A stretch of 64,000 nucleotides of DNA from Glandiceps talaboti. Its lineage: Eukaryota > Hemichordata > Enteropneusta > Spengelidae. The stretch covers positions 16,593,457 to 16,657,456 of the forward strand of contig NC_135564.1 in the NCBI RefSeq assembly GCF_964340395.1, in the 5' to 3' direction. The position numbers were made by a program, and so were the translations under genes. Under the pieces are notes generated by a model that was not told the origin of the DNA, made no database searches, and saw only the letters and a list, made by a program, of their open reading frames with translations. Below are positions 26,703 to 38,378 of the stretch, piece after piece (position 1 is the stretch's first letter; every line of letters starts with the position of its first letter).

Positions 26703-29700
26703 TGTATGTATGTATGTATGTATGTATGTATGTGTGTGTGTATGTATGTATGTATGTATGTATGTATGTATGTATGTATTTTACTTTCAATGTCTCATTA
26801 TGTTTTTATTTATGCTTTATTAACATGAATTAACATAGTATGATTTGTTTTTCTTTACGCGCTCGTTGGATTCTCTTTGTGTGTGTCTTTGTTCGTTCGT
26901 TCGTTCGTTCGTTCGTTCGTTCGTTTGTTTGTTTGTTATTTCATTTTTAGCGTGTTACTTTTCAGCACGAATATTCACCATTGAAGCTGTACCTTGGTAT
27001 AGTGTACAACTGTGCCAAAGGCGGTGTGAATCGGCGATTCTTCACCGACAACGGCATCGCTAAAGCTATACTTCCCTACACAAAATCCAAAAGTGAACTC
27101 TTGGTGGCGCTGTCTCAGATGATCATTGCCCATGTGATCGACCAAGGAAGAGAGCAGACAGTTGATGCTGTAGATGATACGTCAGTCACTATTCAGTTTA
27201 TGCTAAGATTGTTGAATAAAGCAGTCAACTCAACGGCACCAATTCCACCGTCCCAAACCTTCGGGGATATCGCCGCGGAAGGTGCAAAATTTTCCGTTGA
27301 GGTAAGCCATCTCAGTAGTATGATGTAAAAGTAAATTCCGAGTCTACTAAAAAAAATATGACGTTTTTCGTAGTATCTGTGGGATATCTGGTATTGAAAA
27401 TATTTCAGGAAATAAAAAAATCCTAGTCAGATAAAACATATTGAAACGTTCTGTCTATTGGGATGTTTTTTTTCTTGTATCAGGAGCAGACTAGAGACTT
27501 CTTACATGATCTTACATAAGCCAACACCGAACTTTATAAAACATTGACCATCTTGTTCCATAGTATAACATATCATTGAACCTACATTATTTCTTCCACA
27601 TACAACGTTATCAAGTTTATCTTGACTTTGCAAGAAAGGCAAAGGTGGAAATAGAGTCTATTGATACATAATCTATATAATTATCAGGACTTTAAATAAT
27701 GTACTGGTGATACTTTTTTAATCAACTATGTAATACTTAGTCTGGTCTGATTGAATAGAGTTTTAATGTGTAAATGGAATTACTCGATGCAGAGGATGTG
27801 ATGGGGGTCACTGTAGTAATTTTTCTAGGTGTCAGTTTGTACATGTATTCGTTTATACATTTATTGAGTGGTATTTACTCATTTACATTGCTTTACATTC
27901 AGTCATTCCAATATTCTATTCGTTCGTTCATTCGTCCGTCCGTCCGTCCGTTCGTTCGTTCGTTCGTTCGTTCGTTCGTTCGTTCGTTCATTCATTCATT
28001 CATTCATTCATTCATTCATTCATTCATTCCGACATTCACTCACTCACTCACTCACTCACTCACTCACTCACTCACTCACTCACTCACTCACTCACTCACT
28101 CACTCACTCACTCACTCACTCACTCACTCACTCACTCACTCATTCATTCATTCATTCATCTATCCCCATTTAGGAAGTCGCTCTGGCCTTGTCAGCTTTG
28201 TCGAAGAGCAGCAAGGATAAAGTCAAGATCGTGGAATTGGGAGCTCTTCCATTGCTGGTCCAGTTGATGAAACGAGGAGATGAGAATGAACGATACTACG
28301 CTGTCCTGACTGTATTCCAGTTAGCCTTCCATGTGAGCAACATCACCAAGATCAAACAACAGATAGACATGATACGATATCTATTGATAATGAGTTCTGA
28401 CGTCAGTAGTAGAATTAGACAAGTAGCAGATGGTGCGTTGTGTGCACTGCAGGAAGAAACAGGTAGGTAAACGATGATTTGCAATTTGTAATGTGCATGA
28501 AGTTGAAACAATGATTATGCCAAAATAAATCGTGAAAACTTGAATCAGGCTATCATTGGTGAATTCTGAATAACCGTGGGTGGTATATACAAGCAAATTA
28601 CACTTGCTCACAAAGAGATGTGGCTATAAGGACAGTGTATTCAAAATATGTGTATCCGCCATTAGTATAGAGTCAATTTGGCCACATGATGTTTTTATGT
28701 GTTTCGCAATGATGTCGGATGTTTTCTATCTCATGTTGACTCCCCCCCCCCCTGGATAGTCGTACGAGAAGGCTTCGCGCCAAAGTGTCCTCAGACAACC
28801 GTGATGATTTTACGGAAATAGCTACCGTTTCCAACAGGAAAATTCCGAATTCCATAGGAATTTTATGATATCAGTAATTTGTTGGTATTTACAACCAGAA
28901 ATATCTTAACTTGGTGTTGCTTTGTTCAAAATATTTCATCAAATTCATTAACTAAAATCAACAAGATCACATGTTTTAAAGTGTCACGGTACACATTTTT
29001 ACAGAGGTCAAAATGATATGCAAATTAAGCCATTTTGAAATCCAATATGGCCGCCGACTACTCTATGGTGCAAAATGACAAAAACAATGTCGATTTCCTT
29101 GAAAACAAGATTATGAAGACCAATTCAAGCGTCTTCTTTTACTTCAAAAGGACCAGGAATAAGCTTGTGTGAAAGCAGATTTTCGGAGATATTCTAACAA
29201 CTTAGATTTTCAGGGAAAGCCATTCTTGATGCGGCATTGATGTCTGCACCGTAGGTGACCTTATTTTACATTACTCACCAAGGTTCGAAGACCGAGTCAA
29301 CAGAGACGATAACGAGTCGACCATCCTCGTCATCATCTACGACTAAGCCTGAGTGTTCTGCCGATGGTCCGGGACACATCATGATCAGTTATCAGTGGGG
29401 GTATCAGAAGTTGATGAAGAAAGTGAAAAACTACCTCGAAAAGAAGGGACATAACGTGTGGATGGATGTTGACAAGATGGGCGGATCGTTAACGCAAACT
29501 ATGGCTAAAGCCGTCAATGATGCATCCGTCGTGCTGGTGTGTGTATGCCAAGGATATGAAGACAGTCCGAACTGTCGACTAGGTAAAGTGTTATGTCGTT
29601 GTTTATAAATGAAATTCCCAGTCAGTACCTGTTTACCTGTTCATTATTTTCATAATATTTCACCGGTTACAAAGTTCACTAAGCATTTACATGAAATCGT

Positions 29701-31928
29701 TCAATTATTCTGATTAGCTGTATTTACCTCGCTCTTTATTAGTCGTTGGTGGCGCTGTGTATTAACCTGATGTCTGTATGTAAACAATTGGGACACTAGG
29801 AACAATACAATATGTTCAGCACACAAATACACTAATGAGAAATATTTTAAAGAGGCGCTATCTGTAACTGGTGTATTATGTTTTCCATGCGACAACCAAC
29901 AATATATATTCACTGAAAATTGTTAAAATACCAATAATTAGACATCGATTTTATCTATAAATAGTATAGCAATGCGATGAAATTGTGATTTATTTGGAGC
30001 ATCGATTTTTGGGTGCGGACTAAAAAATCAATTTGATCGACTATATTGCACCATGTGTGTACTGCTACACACATATGTGTACCAACAGGTGATTCAATAC
30101 TATGCAGGGTGTACGATATTGCGAGTATATATGTTATCACATCTAACAAACGGGTTTCAAAAAATTTTCCAGTAAAGTTTTAATTAGCTAGTGTGCCTTT
30201 GATATTCCTAAGGTATCCATGTTAATAAAATGTTATTTGGTACACACTGTTCGCAGAGGCTGAGTTTGCTGTAAAACGTGGAAAGCGCATCATACCTCTG
30301 AAAGTCGAAAAGTACGACCCCATTGATTGGCTAGGATTGATCATTGGCATGAAGTTTTATATCGACTTTGTCAACATCCCATACAAGGAGTGCGTGACTA
30401 AATTATCACAAGAGATCGGTAGCGATGGAACCGGTTCATCTCCAACTAGTAGCAAATCAATGCCCCAAGAACTGACACCAAAAACACGTTATCATCCTGC
30501 AAATGCGTGGAATGACGCTGCAGTTAGGGCATGGATGGCAAACAATGATCTAAACTTGTAAGTATAGGATATTTGTTTCATAGGTTCTTCATTCACAAGA
30601 TGGAGCGCCCTCAAAAAGATTTAGAGTTCATTTTCATCATAGTGTTCTGGCTAAGGGCTAATGTATGCATGTATCCGTACAACAGTAAATTGCGTGTAAT
30701 GATCCTCAGCGTTCGCACATAGCGGACATCTTGTGGGAATTCTTTACTTGTACAGAGAATTTGAAGTTGTTCCCTTTATCCACTTTCTTGCCGAACTTTA
30801 TCTACCTGTACATGCAACGTGGTGACACATACGAATATTCTTATGCTATGCATTCACCAATTATTGTGACCTTCTAGTAACTGTACCATTCATAATCCAT
30901 TGCGCATGCACGTATGTACTCTTTAACTCACTCACTCACTCACTCACTCACTCACTCACTCACTCACTCACTCACTCACTCACCCACCCACCCATCCACC
31001 TACTAGTGATTTCATGAGAGTATTAATTTCCAAGTTGTTTTTTACGACTTCCGCACAGTGGCAATTAATTAAGTTGCTTGTTATTATTATTATGACTGTG
31101 TTTCCCCATCCACTGGTTTATGTTGCTATAGTTTGATATTGATTGTTGATCTTTTAATTTAACATTGTTTTGTATTTTTATGTAGATCAAGTCGATCACT
31201 TACCGGTAAGAATATTGTCTTCATGGTGGATCTACTTCAAAAGGTATGTATCATTGAATTCCTATAATTTATCAAGAAGGATAGAGTGAAAGATTCGACG
31301 TTGTAGGCGATCTTTCAATAGCGCCATGCATTCGCGCGCGCACACACCCACCTACACCTAACTACTATATACACCCACCCACCTACCCAGTACCTACCTA
31401 ACGTAGCAACCTACACATGAACATTGTCCACAACGACGAGTAATTACTTGCTTATCTTTTTTTCACTTTATCCGAGCATGTTTACAATTAAAACAGAAAT
31501 AATTTAAATAATACAAATCAATTGCAGAGGGCATTGTTTCGGGCACCTATACGCGGGAGGGGGTATAATTGCAATATATCTGGTGAAAGTCTGATCAAAG
31601 AGCAGGCGGTCACACGACAAATTAACAAGAGAGACCACAAAGGACAGGTTTTAACAAAATCCAATAATACAAAGTTATCGTCTTTTCTGTGAACATATTT
31701 TTCTAGAAGTAGGCATAGTAGAAAATATAGGAACGCTTTTTGCTTTACATCTCAGTGAGGATACAAATACATTTTCCGCTTAATTACCTGATAACTGTAT
31801 TTTTTCCTTTTAAGGCGCCACAATTTTTCTACACTTTCGTCTACAAAGAACTGGCTGTACGAGACATGGATAGTATGAGAAAACTCACCAATGCTTTACA
31901 GAACTTTGAAGAGTTTGAATCGGATTAA
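25512..31928 (+). CDS. ARM-TIR-SAM protein, copy C (7 exons, 636 aa)
   Basis: Exons 25512-26024, 26966-27301, 28174-28462, 29283-29582, 30257-30557, 31186-31243 and 31815-31928 (1911 bases) join with phases 0,0,1,1,2,0. Residues 1-380 are helical, ending in a typical armadillo repeat (IVELGALPLLVQLM). A Ser/Thr linker leads to a TIR domain (about 410-520): HIMISYQW box 1, VWMDVDKMGG, and CRLE at 477-480, where the Glu matches the catalytic position of NADase TIRs. The C-terminus (559-632) is a SAM domain (NAW..AAVRAWM...LTGKNIVFM). It has no signal peptide or membrane segment, so it is probably cytosolic. SARM1 uses ARM, SAM and TIR modules in another order. NAD+ cleavage or TIR scaffolding is inferred. 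A second in-frame ATG at 25545 sits in a perfect GCCGCCACCATGG context and may be the real start. Confidence 0.88.
26209..26561 (+). mobile_element. MITE-1 copy 3 in intron 1 of the ARM-TIR-SAM gene
   Basis: 353 bases flanked by TAA on both sides (26206-26208, 26562-26564). The ends GACCTTACAAATTGTTTGG and GGAACCACACAG..GTAGGCC are imperfect inverted repeats. The core matches the other copies (GGAAACTGACATCAACTTAA). Confidence 0.85.
26660..26780. repeat. (TATG)n microsatellite, intron 1
   Basis: About 28 TATG units with one TG interruption. Frames across it are YIHT repeats only. Confidence 0.95.
26891..26938 (+). repeat. (TTCG)n(TTTG)n array before a splice acceptor
   Basis: About eight TTCG units then TTTG units end 27 bases before the acceptor of exon 2 (AG at 26964-26965) of the ARM-TIR-SAM gene, adding to its pyrimidine-rich tract. 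Confidence 0.85.
27920..28160 (+). repeat. (TTCG)n(TTCA)n(CTCA)n array before a splice acceptor
   Basis: About 240 bases of tetranucleotide units end 12 bases before the acceptor of exon 3 (AG at 28172-28173). Within the array no AG occurs, and every CTCAC unit fits the loose branch-point pattern YUNAY. Long frames of HSLT or RSFV repeats here are not genes. Confidence 0.93.
30926..30984 (+). repeat. (CTCA)n microsatellite, intron 5
   Basis: About 14 CTCA units followed by CCCA units in the intron between exons 5 and 6 of the plus-strand ARM-TIR-SAM gene. Confidence 0.93.
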
Positions 31929-31954
31929 ACTTGAACTCTGTTATGTATCTATAA

Positions 31955-31991
31955 CCCCCCCCCCCCACTGTGTGTGTGTGGGGGGGGGGGG
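31955..31991 (+). repeat. C12 / G12 hairpin in the 3' UTR
   Basis: Twelve C, a 13-base ACTG(TG)n spacer, then twelve G, starting 27 bases after the stop of the ARM-TIR-SAM gene. The arms pair completely, and the G run also favours quadruplex folding. Confidence 0.9.
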
Positions 31992-32133
31992 CGGGAGAGC
32001 ACACGACTTGTTATTTGATAATACCACAGAGAGTGGAGTTTCCTCTCCACTGCCAGCGATAATACTTAGCCTGAATGAGTGAATGTGACGTCATACAAAC
32101 GCAAAAAGTCAACACAAGGGAGTAAGAAGAAAC

Positions 32134-32139
32134 AATAAA
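32134..32139 (+). terminator. poly(A) signal AATAAA of ARM-TIR-SAM copy C
   Basis: AATAAA about 205 bases after the stop codon. This is the first canonical signal downstream. Confidence 0.5.
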
Positions 32140-32654
32140 AAAAATCATAACACCCAATTACATCAATGCAGAATCAACCAGTTGAGTTAAAGCTAGAAAA
32201 ATATATAAATCTATAACATCCTTTCAGTTTTATTACCGGTATATCAAATACGTTGGAAGCAATCTTTATTAGAAAAAGTGGATTTGTTTTGCAAATGTCA
32301 ATCAAATTACTGGTCACATAAATTTTGGATTTTATTTATCGGATTAGTTCTGTGTTGTTTTAGTGACATACTGTTCTCAGTATTTAATAATTGATACGTA
32401 GTTTTACTTTTTTCTAGTTACTTTGCGTGTAATGACCTGACAACTTCAATAGTTAGATTAATTTGCACATTTCTTTCTTCAAATTTGAACTGTTGCCAAA
32501 AGATTGTCAATCTAATGTATAAATGCGTTATAATATTATATGTACAGAAAGTGGATATAAAAAAATACATTAACAGCACTATAGAGGTGTATGCTTATTG
32601 AATGTGTGTGTAAATGAGTGAGGTTTGTGGTTATGGTACTGATGACAGTTGTGA

Positions 32655-32790
32655 TGATGATGGTGGTGGTGGTGGTGGTGGCTATGACGATTGTGGTTAT
32701 GATGGTGGTGGTTGTGGCTCTGATGATAGTGGTGGAGGGAGTGTTGACGGTGGTGATGTTGGTGGTGGTAGTGGTGGTTGTAATACGATG
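32655..32790. repeat. (GGT/GAT)n triplet-rich repeat
   Basis: Interrupted GGT, GAT and TGG triplets. The Gly/Asp and Val frames here are repeat products. It lies between the two convergent TIR genes. Confidence 0.85.
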
Positions 32791-32842
32791 GTGGTACTGT
32801 AGTGACAGTGGCTGGTATTTAACTCATTGAACGAAGCGCAAA

Positions 32843-33026
32843 CACATACATACATACATACATACATGAACATACATACATACATACATACATACATGCA
32901 TACACACACATACATACATACATACATACATACATACATACATACATGCATACACATACATACATACATACATACATACATACATACATACATGCATACA
33001 CATACATACATACATACATACATACA

Positions 33027-33055
<29 letters not shown>
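32843..33055 (-). repeat. (TATG)n array at the tail of a LINE fragment
   Basis: About 210 bases of CATA on the plus strand (TATG on the minus). On the minus strand it directly follows the 3' end of the LINE remnant at 33056-33350, so it can be read as the element's expanded tail. Confidence 0.9.
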
Positions 33056-33057
<2 letters not shown>

Positions 33058-33350
33058 CAACAGTTATTTATTCAGGATTCATGATAAACATTTTACAAAT
33101 CACAATGTTTATCCCCCCAAAATCGACTGGACAGAAGATTTACACATTCATGTCTTTACATCTTCTTTGCCATTTTCTGAAAGAGCCTATAGCAGCACTA
33201 ACACTCAGGTATCGTGCTAACCACTTCTTGGTTTGATGCGGGATGCCAATCAACTTAAAACCAGGTATTACACGTTTGTTAACTGATCCTAAACTGCCGA
33301 TCACTATGACAACGATTCTACAAAAGAACCCTAGGTTATTAATTTCAAGA
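33056..33350 (-). mobile_element. LINE 3' end remnant
   Basis: Minus-strand frame with IVVIVIGSLGSVNKRV, FKLIGIP and a final basic RKWQRR block. This resembles the conserved C-terminus of many non-LTR retrotransposon polyproteins (pattern IVPIVIGALGTV...LGIP...LLGTARILRK). After the stop come about 80 bases with AATAAATAACTG, then the TATG tail. Only the last part of the element is present, consistent with 5' truncation. Clade not resolved (CR1/L2/RTE-like possible). Confidence 0.65.
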
Positions 33351-33981
33351 GAGAGTACATACATACATACACACACACATATGATACATCAATTGTTTTC
33401 ATGGTATAAAATTTTATTGATGTCTATTATTGAGTCGTTTTCATGTTATTACAGATTCCATGATATATACCAATAAATATATTTAAAGTTCATTAAACTG
33501 TTCTTAAATTTGTAAATTGTCAAAGGAACGATGTAAATATATTGTATGAATAGTAATAGTCATATTATATCTTAGTCATGGGATCAGCCCCTTGATTTGT
33601 ACGAAACAGGAAAATATAGAAATCTATATATTTTGTGATATGAATAAACCACAACTCACACTTAAATTTTGCAATGAATGTTCAAGTAAATATGTACTTT
33701 ACAGAATTTAACTGTCGACCCAACTCGTAACTTAATTTTTCAAATAAAAAAAGTAGGCAAGTAACATCAAACCCGCGTATGTACACAATATTATCAACGA
33801 CTATAGTGGCGACTAATTCCGCGAATATAAAAAGATGAACTCTATTATAGTTTGGTATACTTTTTCAATTGTAAAAAGCAACAGAAAAAGTTACACTGAG
33901 CTACTAGGCATATTCACTCAAGTCTCTTACGACGGTAACACTAGTATTTCACTCAAGTACACTCAAGAATGTCATGGATCA
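33351..33981. other. no gene seen; 3' flank of ARM-TIR-SAM copy D
   Basis: AT-rich sequence that should hold the 3' UTR of the minus-strand TIR gene. I found no canonical poly(A) signal on that strand in the first 500 bases. Confidence 0.5.
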
Positions 33982-36900
33982 TCAGAGCCTTTCCAATGCA
34001 CTACGAAGTCTTCTCATTCCTTGCAGCGTAGTTATACCCAGGTGACTGAGCACGTAGTTGTAGAAAAACTCAGGTGCCTACAAATAAAATAAAGAATAGA
34101 TTAATTAAATCATCTCCACCTTTGTCTTCTCGCAAAAGTTGCACTGAATCATACAGACACTGTAACAGTGACTTACGGGTTTAGAGAAATTTGGCTATAA
34201 TGATGATGTGTGCATGTACTATGGAAGCAAGGACGGTTTAAAGAGTCAACATGAATGAAGCAGTGTGATATTTTAGATCTAGATCTCATGCATACAATGA
34301 TGACTTGTATAAACAAAATGCAGACACTGATATCAGGCAAGCACGTAGAATGATACATGTTATCTCAAAGCGAAAGAAATATAAAATACACATCACTGCA
34401 ACATATCCAAAGACAGCTAGGACATGAGAACATGTATCTCATTTTCAAAGCGTGTCTAGTATCAATAACAGTCCGTATTTTGTCTATAGCGATCTATTGT
34501 AAGCTTTTATATCAAAAATGCTGAGAGATTTGACGTCATCACGCTACCTTACTGATCCTCTAAACCCAACTCATTTCTGTAGTACCTGTTTAGTCGTCCA
34601 CAGCTACAAACGTTCGTTAACTTTCTATTCTGATCAATTTAACGCAAATAATAATAACGTAGATGTTTTTACATTTTACAATGAAACTGTGCACATGTAC
34701 CTCCATTTATCTGACGTCACTTATGAAAAAGCTAGCTAGGTTGAGCATGTTCGTGTTCCTTTTTGAATGAATGCATATATTAACTGTAATAAAATTATAT
34801 CATGTACATGTACATACCTCATCCCGTAGTTTCATTAGAAAGACTAGATCTTCCCCAGTAATCGTTTGCTTGGTTTTACTGTGGATGAGGATTAAAAACA
34901 GAGATGATAATATAAATGTCATTTGTATGCATAACACTTTCCACACTGTTGTGAAAACGCTGTATAATAATTAACCCCTATATACCTGTAATAGCACAGC
35001 GTCCCTTTTTACATAGCCCCCGATTGGGGAGGAGGGGGGGGGTACAATCCATATAGTGAACGTAGTGAAATTTGGAGATTAGAAATCGTGACTTTACTTT
35101 CGCTCAAGAGATGTACTGATAATGGTCTGTCCACATATTCACCATTGTGAATCATAGCCTCAAGGGTTTAGTTATCAAAGTTATCAAATATGTATAATGC
35201 TGTCAGTCATTTTTTAGAGAATTGATAATGAGATATTTAGATATTAGTATTCCATATAAAATCATTCGATGAACGTACATAGAATGAATATATGAATAAA
35301 ATGACTTCTTACTATTCAATTCCATTATCTTTCAACCAGTCCTTCACTTCAGCTGCGCTCCATCTGTTTGCAGGATGCGCTGCGGTCGATGGCCTCGCGT
35401 GACCAACAGAGGGCGCCGTTACAGCTGCAATGGCCTCCTTCACAATCTCGCCTTCTTTTGGCTGCATTCCAATCTTACCGCGATCTCCAAGTTCTCGTAC
35501 AAGTTGTTTCATACAGGTTCCAAAAGCAGTAGTTTTCTTAGCAAAATTGACGTAAAATTTAGTGCCTACGATGGCTCCCAACCAACCACTTGGCTTGTAT
35601 CTGTCTTCAACCATCAATGGTACAACGTCACGTCTGAGTTGGAATGCATACTCTGCCTCTAGCAGTGGGTGAAGGAGAGAGTATCGGAGAAACATGTGAA
35701 TACACGATATTGAATACAAGGTACACAATCATGCGGCCTCCATGAACTAGTGCTTTGACATTTACACATTGCACAAGGAGCTGTAACTGAGGTTGATCAG
35801 TCATCCAACTGAACAATATATTCACTGAAGATTGTAAAAATACAAATTAGTGATGAACATGTTGACTTGAGGTTGATTTTACCATAGATGTTGGAGAGAC
35901 AGCGTCTATGTTTTTATCCATAACTAGTACAGTAGCACTTTGAAATAGTGATGACGTTGGGGTCTAGGGTGCTGACCCAAAAATCAATTTGATTGGATTT
36001 ATTGTACCATATTATGCGTCCGGCTTCATAAGGGACCGGTCAGTTTCTCCAGCCTGGGGGGTGGGGTGGATTCTTAAATCGGGCAGACAAAAAGTCACTG
36101 AACCCCCCCCCCCTATCTGTAAAGCCCAAAACAGGCTGACCCCCCTATCACTTAATTCTAAAACATGATGACCCCCCCCCCCCCATATATAATATTTACA
36201 TGACAGGTATTTTTTGATCGTGACTCAGTGTGGACTGCTTGATTGCCTTGCATCTACTTTATAAGATTCAGGGTTAGCACTATCATAATTATAATTATTG
36301 ACTGCACAGGGTAAATATATTCAAAAAGGAGTTTAATAGCATCTTGACAGTGAAAGGTAGGGGGGAAGCTTGAGAAGGGAATATGTATATCTCTTATGGG
36401 GGTCCTAGGGGGTCTCCCCTAGAAGCCCTGGAGATTTTTTACTCTGAAAAGTCAATTTTGAGACTATTCAGACCCTTTCAGACAATAATTTCCAAGCCTT
36501 ACAAGACAACACCAACATGTAAAAAGCAACTACATAGGGTTGAAATACTTTTGAAATATACTTTGATAGCATCTTGACAGTAAGAGGGGAAGAGCTTGAG
36601 ACTGGGATATGTCCACCTCATGTGAGGGGGGTCCTGAGTTCAACACCATTATGACAGTAAAAAGGTTGTTGGTGCATCTGATTGTTGGTTGAATGCATGA
36701 GTGACCTCTGGGGGTGAGGGAGTCCTTGGGGTTTTCCCCCTGGCAGATCTGGAGTTTTTTTGCCTGGGATACTAAGGCAATGTTTAGGTTATTCATAACC
36801 TTTGAGGTAATATTTCCAAGTTTCGAAAAGCTAACGTAAATGTACGTTTTAAATGAGTTTCCCATATCACATAAAATGGACACGTAACATTAGTATAGGG

Positions 36901-37995
36901 ACATTAGTATTGCATGTATAATAAAGTCATCGGTATGTTAGAGAACTTTAGGTGGTCATACCTAGTGTATAATGGAAACTGGAATCTGATGAGACGTGGT
37001 GATTTGTAGTGTCAATAACATGACGAGTAGAACAATTTAGATTAACTTCATTTATAAACTATGAAAATTACCATTACGAAACCTTCAAGTTCACTTTTGC
37101 CCCAAACTGCAATATAAGTGAAGCATTGATTGTGAAACAGCCAAGCATTTACATGACATGTTCTGTAACTAGTGTGGTAGCTAGGTAATACCGGTACATG
37201 TACATGTGTATATGAATATGTATAGTTATGTTTGAACTAATAAGTAATACTAAAGAATTGATGTAAGAAACAGGGACAAGAACAAATATTGACATGTACC
37301 ACATTTCAGACAAGGATATATGCCATTGTAGAAAAGGATTTTTTTCTTCCATCACAATCTAAAACACAATGACCCCCCCCATCCACAATTTTCAAAACAG
37401 CATGACCCCCCCCCCTACTGCCAATTTCAAAAACAGGGTGACCCCCCTACCAATCCACCGCCCCCCCCCCCCCAGGCCGAAGAAACTGACCGGTTCCTAA
37501 TTATGACGTTTACCTACACAGGTGATCCAGTTCTGATCAGAGCCTACGATATTACGAGTAAGTCATCAGTAAATGTAACAAAACAGTTTCAAAAGTTGCA
37601 GCTGGTGCGGCTTTACATTTAAACGATAAGTAACCATTGAATCAAGACATTCGAACTTACCTACTCTACAATTCGGACTATCTTTATACTTCTGTGACAG
37701 ACACATTAATATAACTGCAGAGTTTTCGACTGCTTCTGCCATAGCTTGTAATGTTGACCCGCCCATCTGTTCCAAATCCATCCAGACACGGTAGCCGTTT
37801 GCTTCAAGTCTTTCCTTCACCTTTATCATCACATTCTGAACATCCCATTGGTAGCTTATCATTACGTGAGGACAGGTTTCAGCTATTTCTCCATCTTCAC
37901 CATGTTTTTCTGCATTGTCTAACATGTGAAGCATAAAAAGAAACACAGTGATCAATGCTTTTTTATGCTTGGAGTAAACCCTGACTGATCAGACA

Positions 37996-38037
<42 letters not shown>

Positions 38038-38060
38038 ACACACACACACACGTGCGCGCG

Positions 38061-38092
<32 letters not shown>

Positions 38093-38114
38093 CTCTCTCT
38101 CTCTCTCTCTCTCT

Positions 38115-38190
<76 letters not shown>

Positions 38191-38319
38191 GTCTGTCCAC
38201 CCTCCCTCCTTTCGCCTCCCTCTCTCCATCTGCCTTCCTTCCACCTTCCCTCTCTCACTCTCTTGCTTGCTCGCCCCTTCCCCCTCTCTCTCCCTTCCCC
38301 CCTCTCTCTCTTCCTCCCT

Positions 38320-38378
<59 letters not shown>

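Noticed and set aside
27774-28220. Frames of RSFV, HSFI and HSLT repeats
   Set aside because: Products of the tetranucleotide arrays in the intron of ARM-TIR-SAM copy C.
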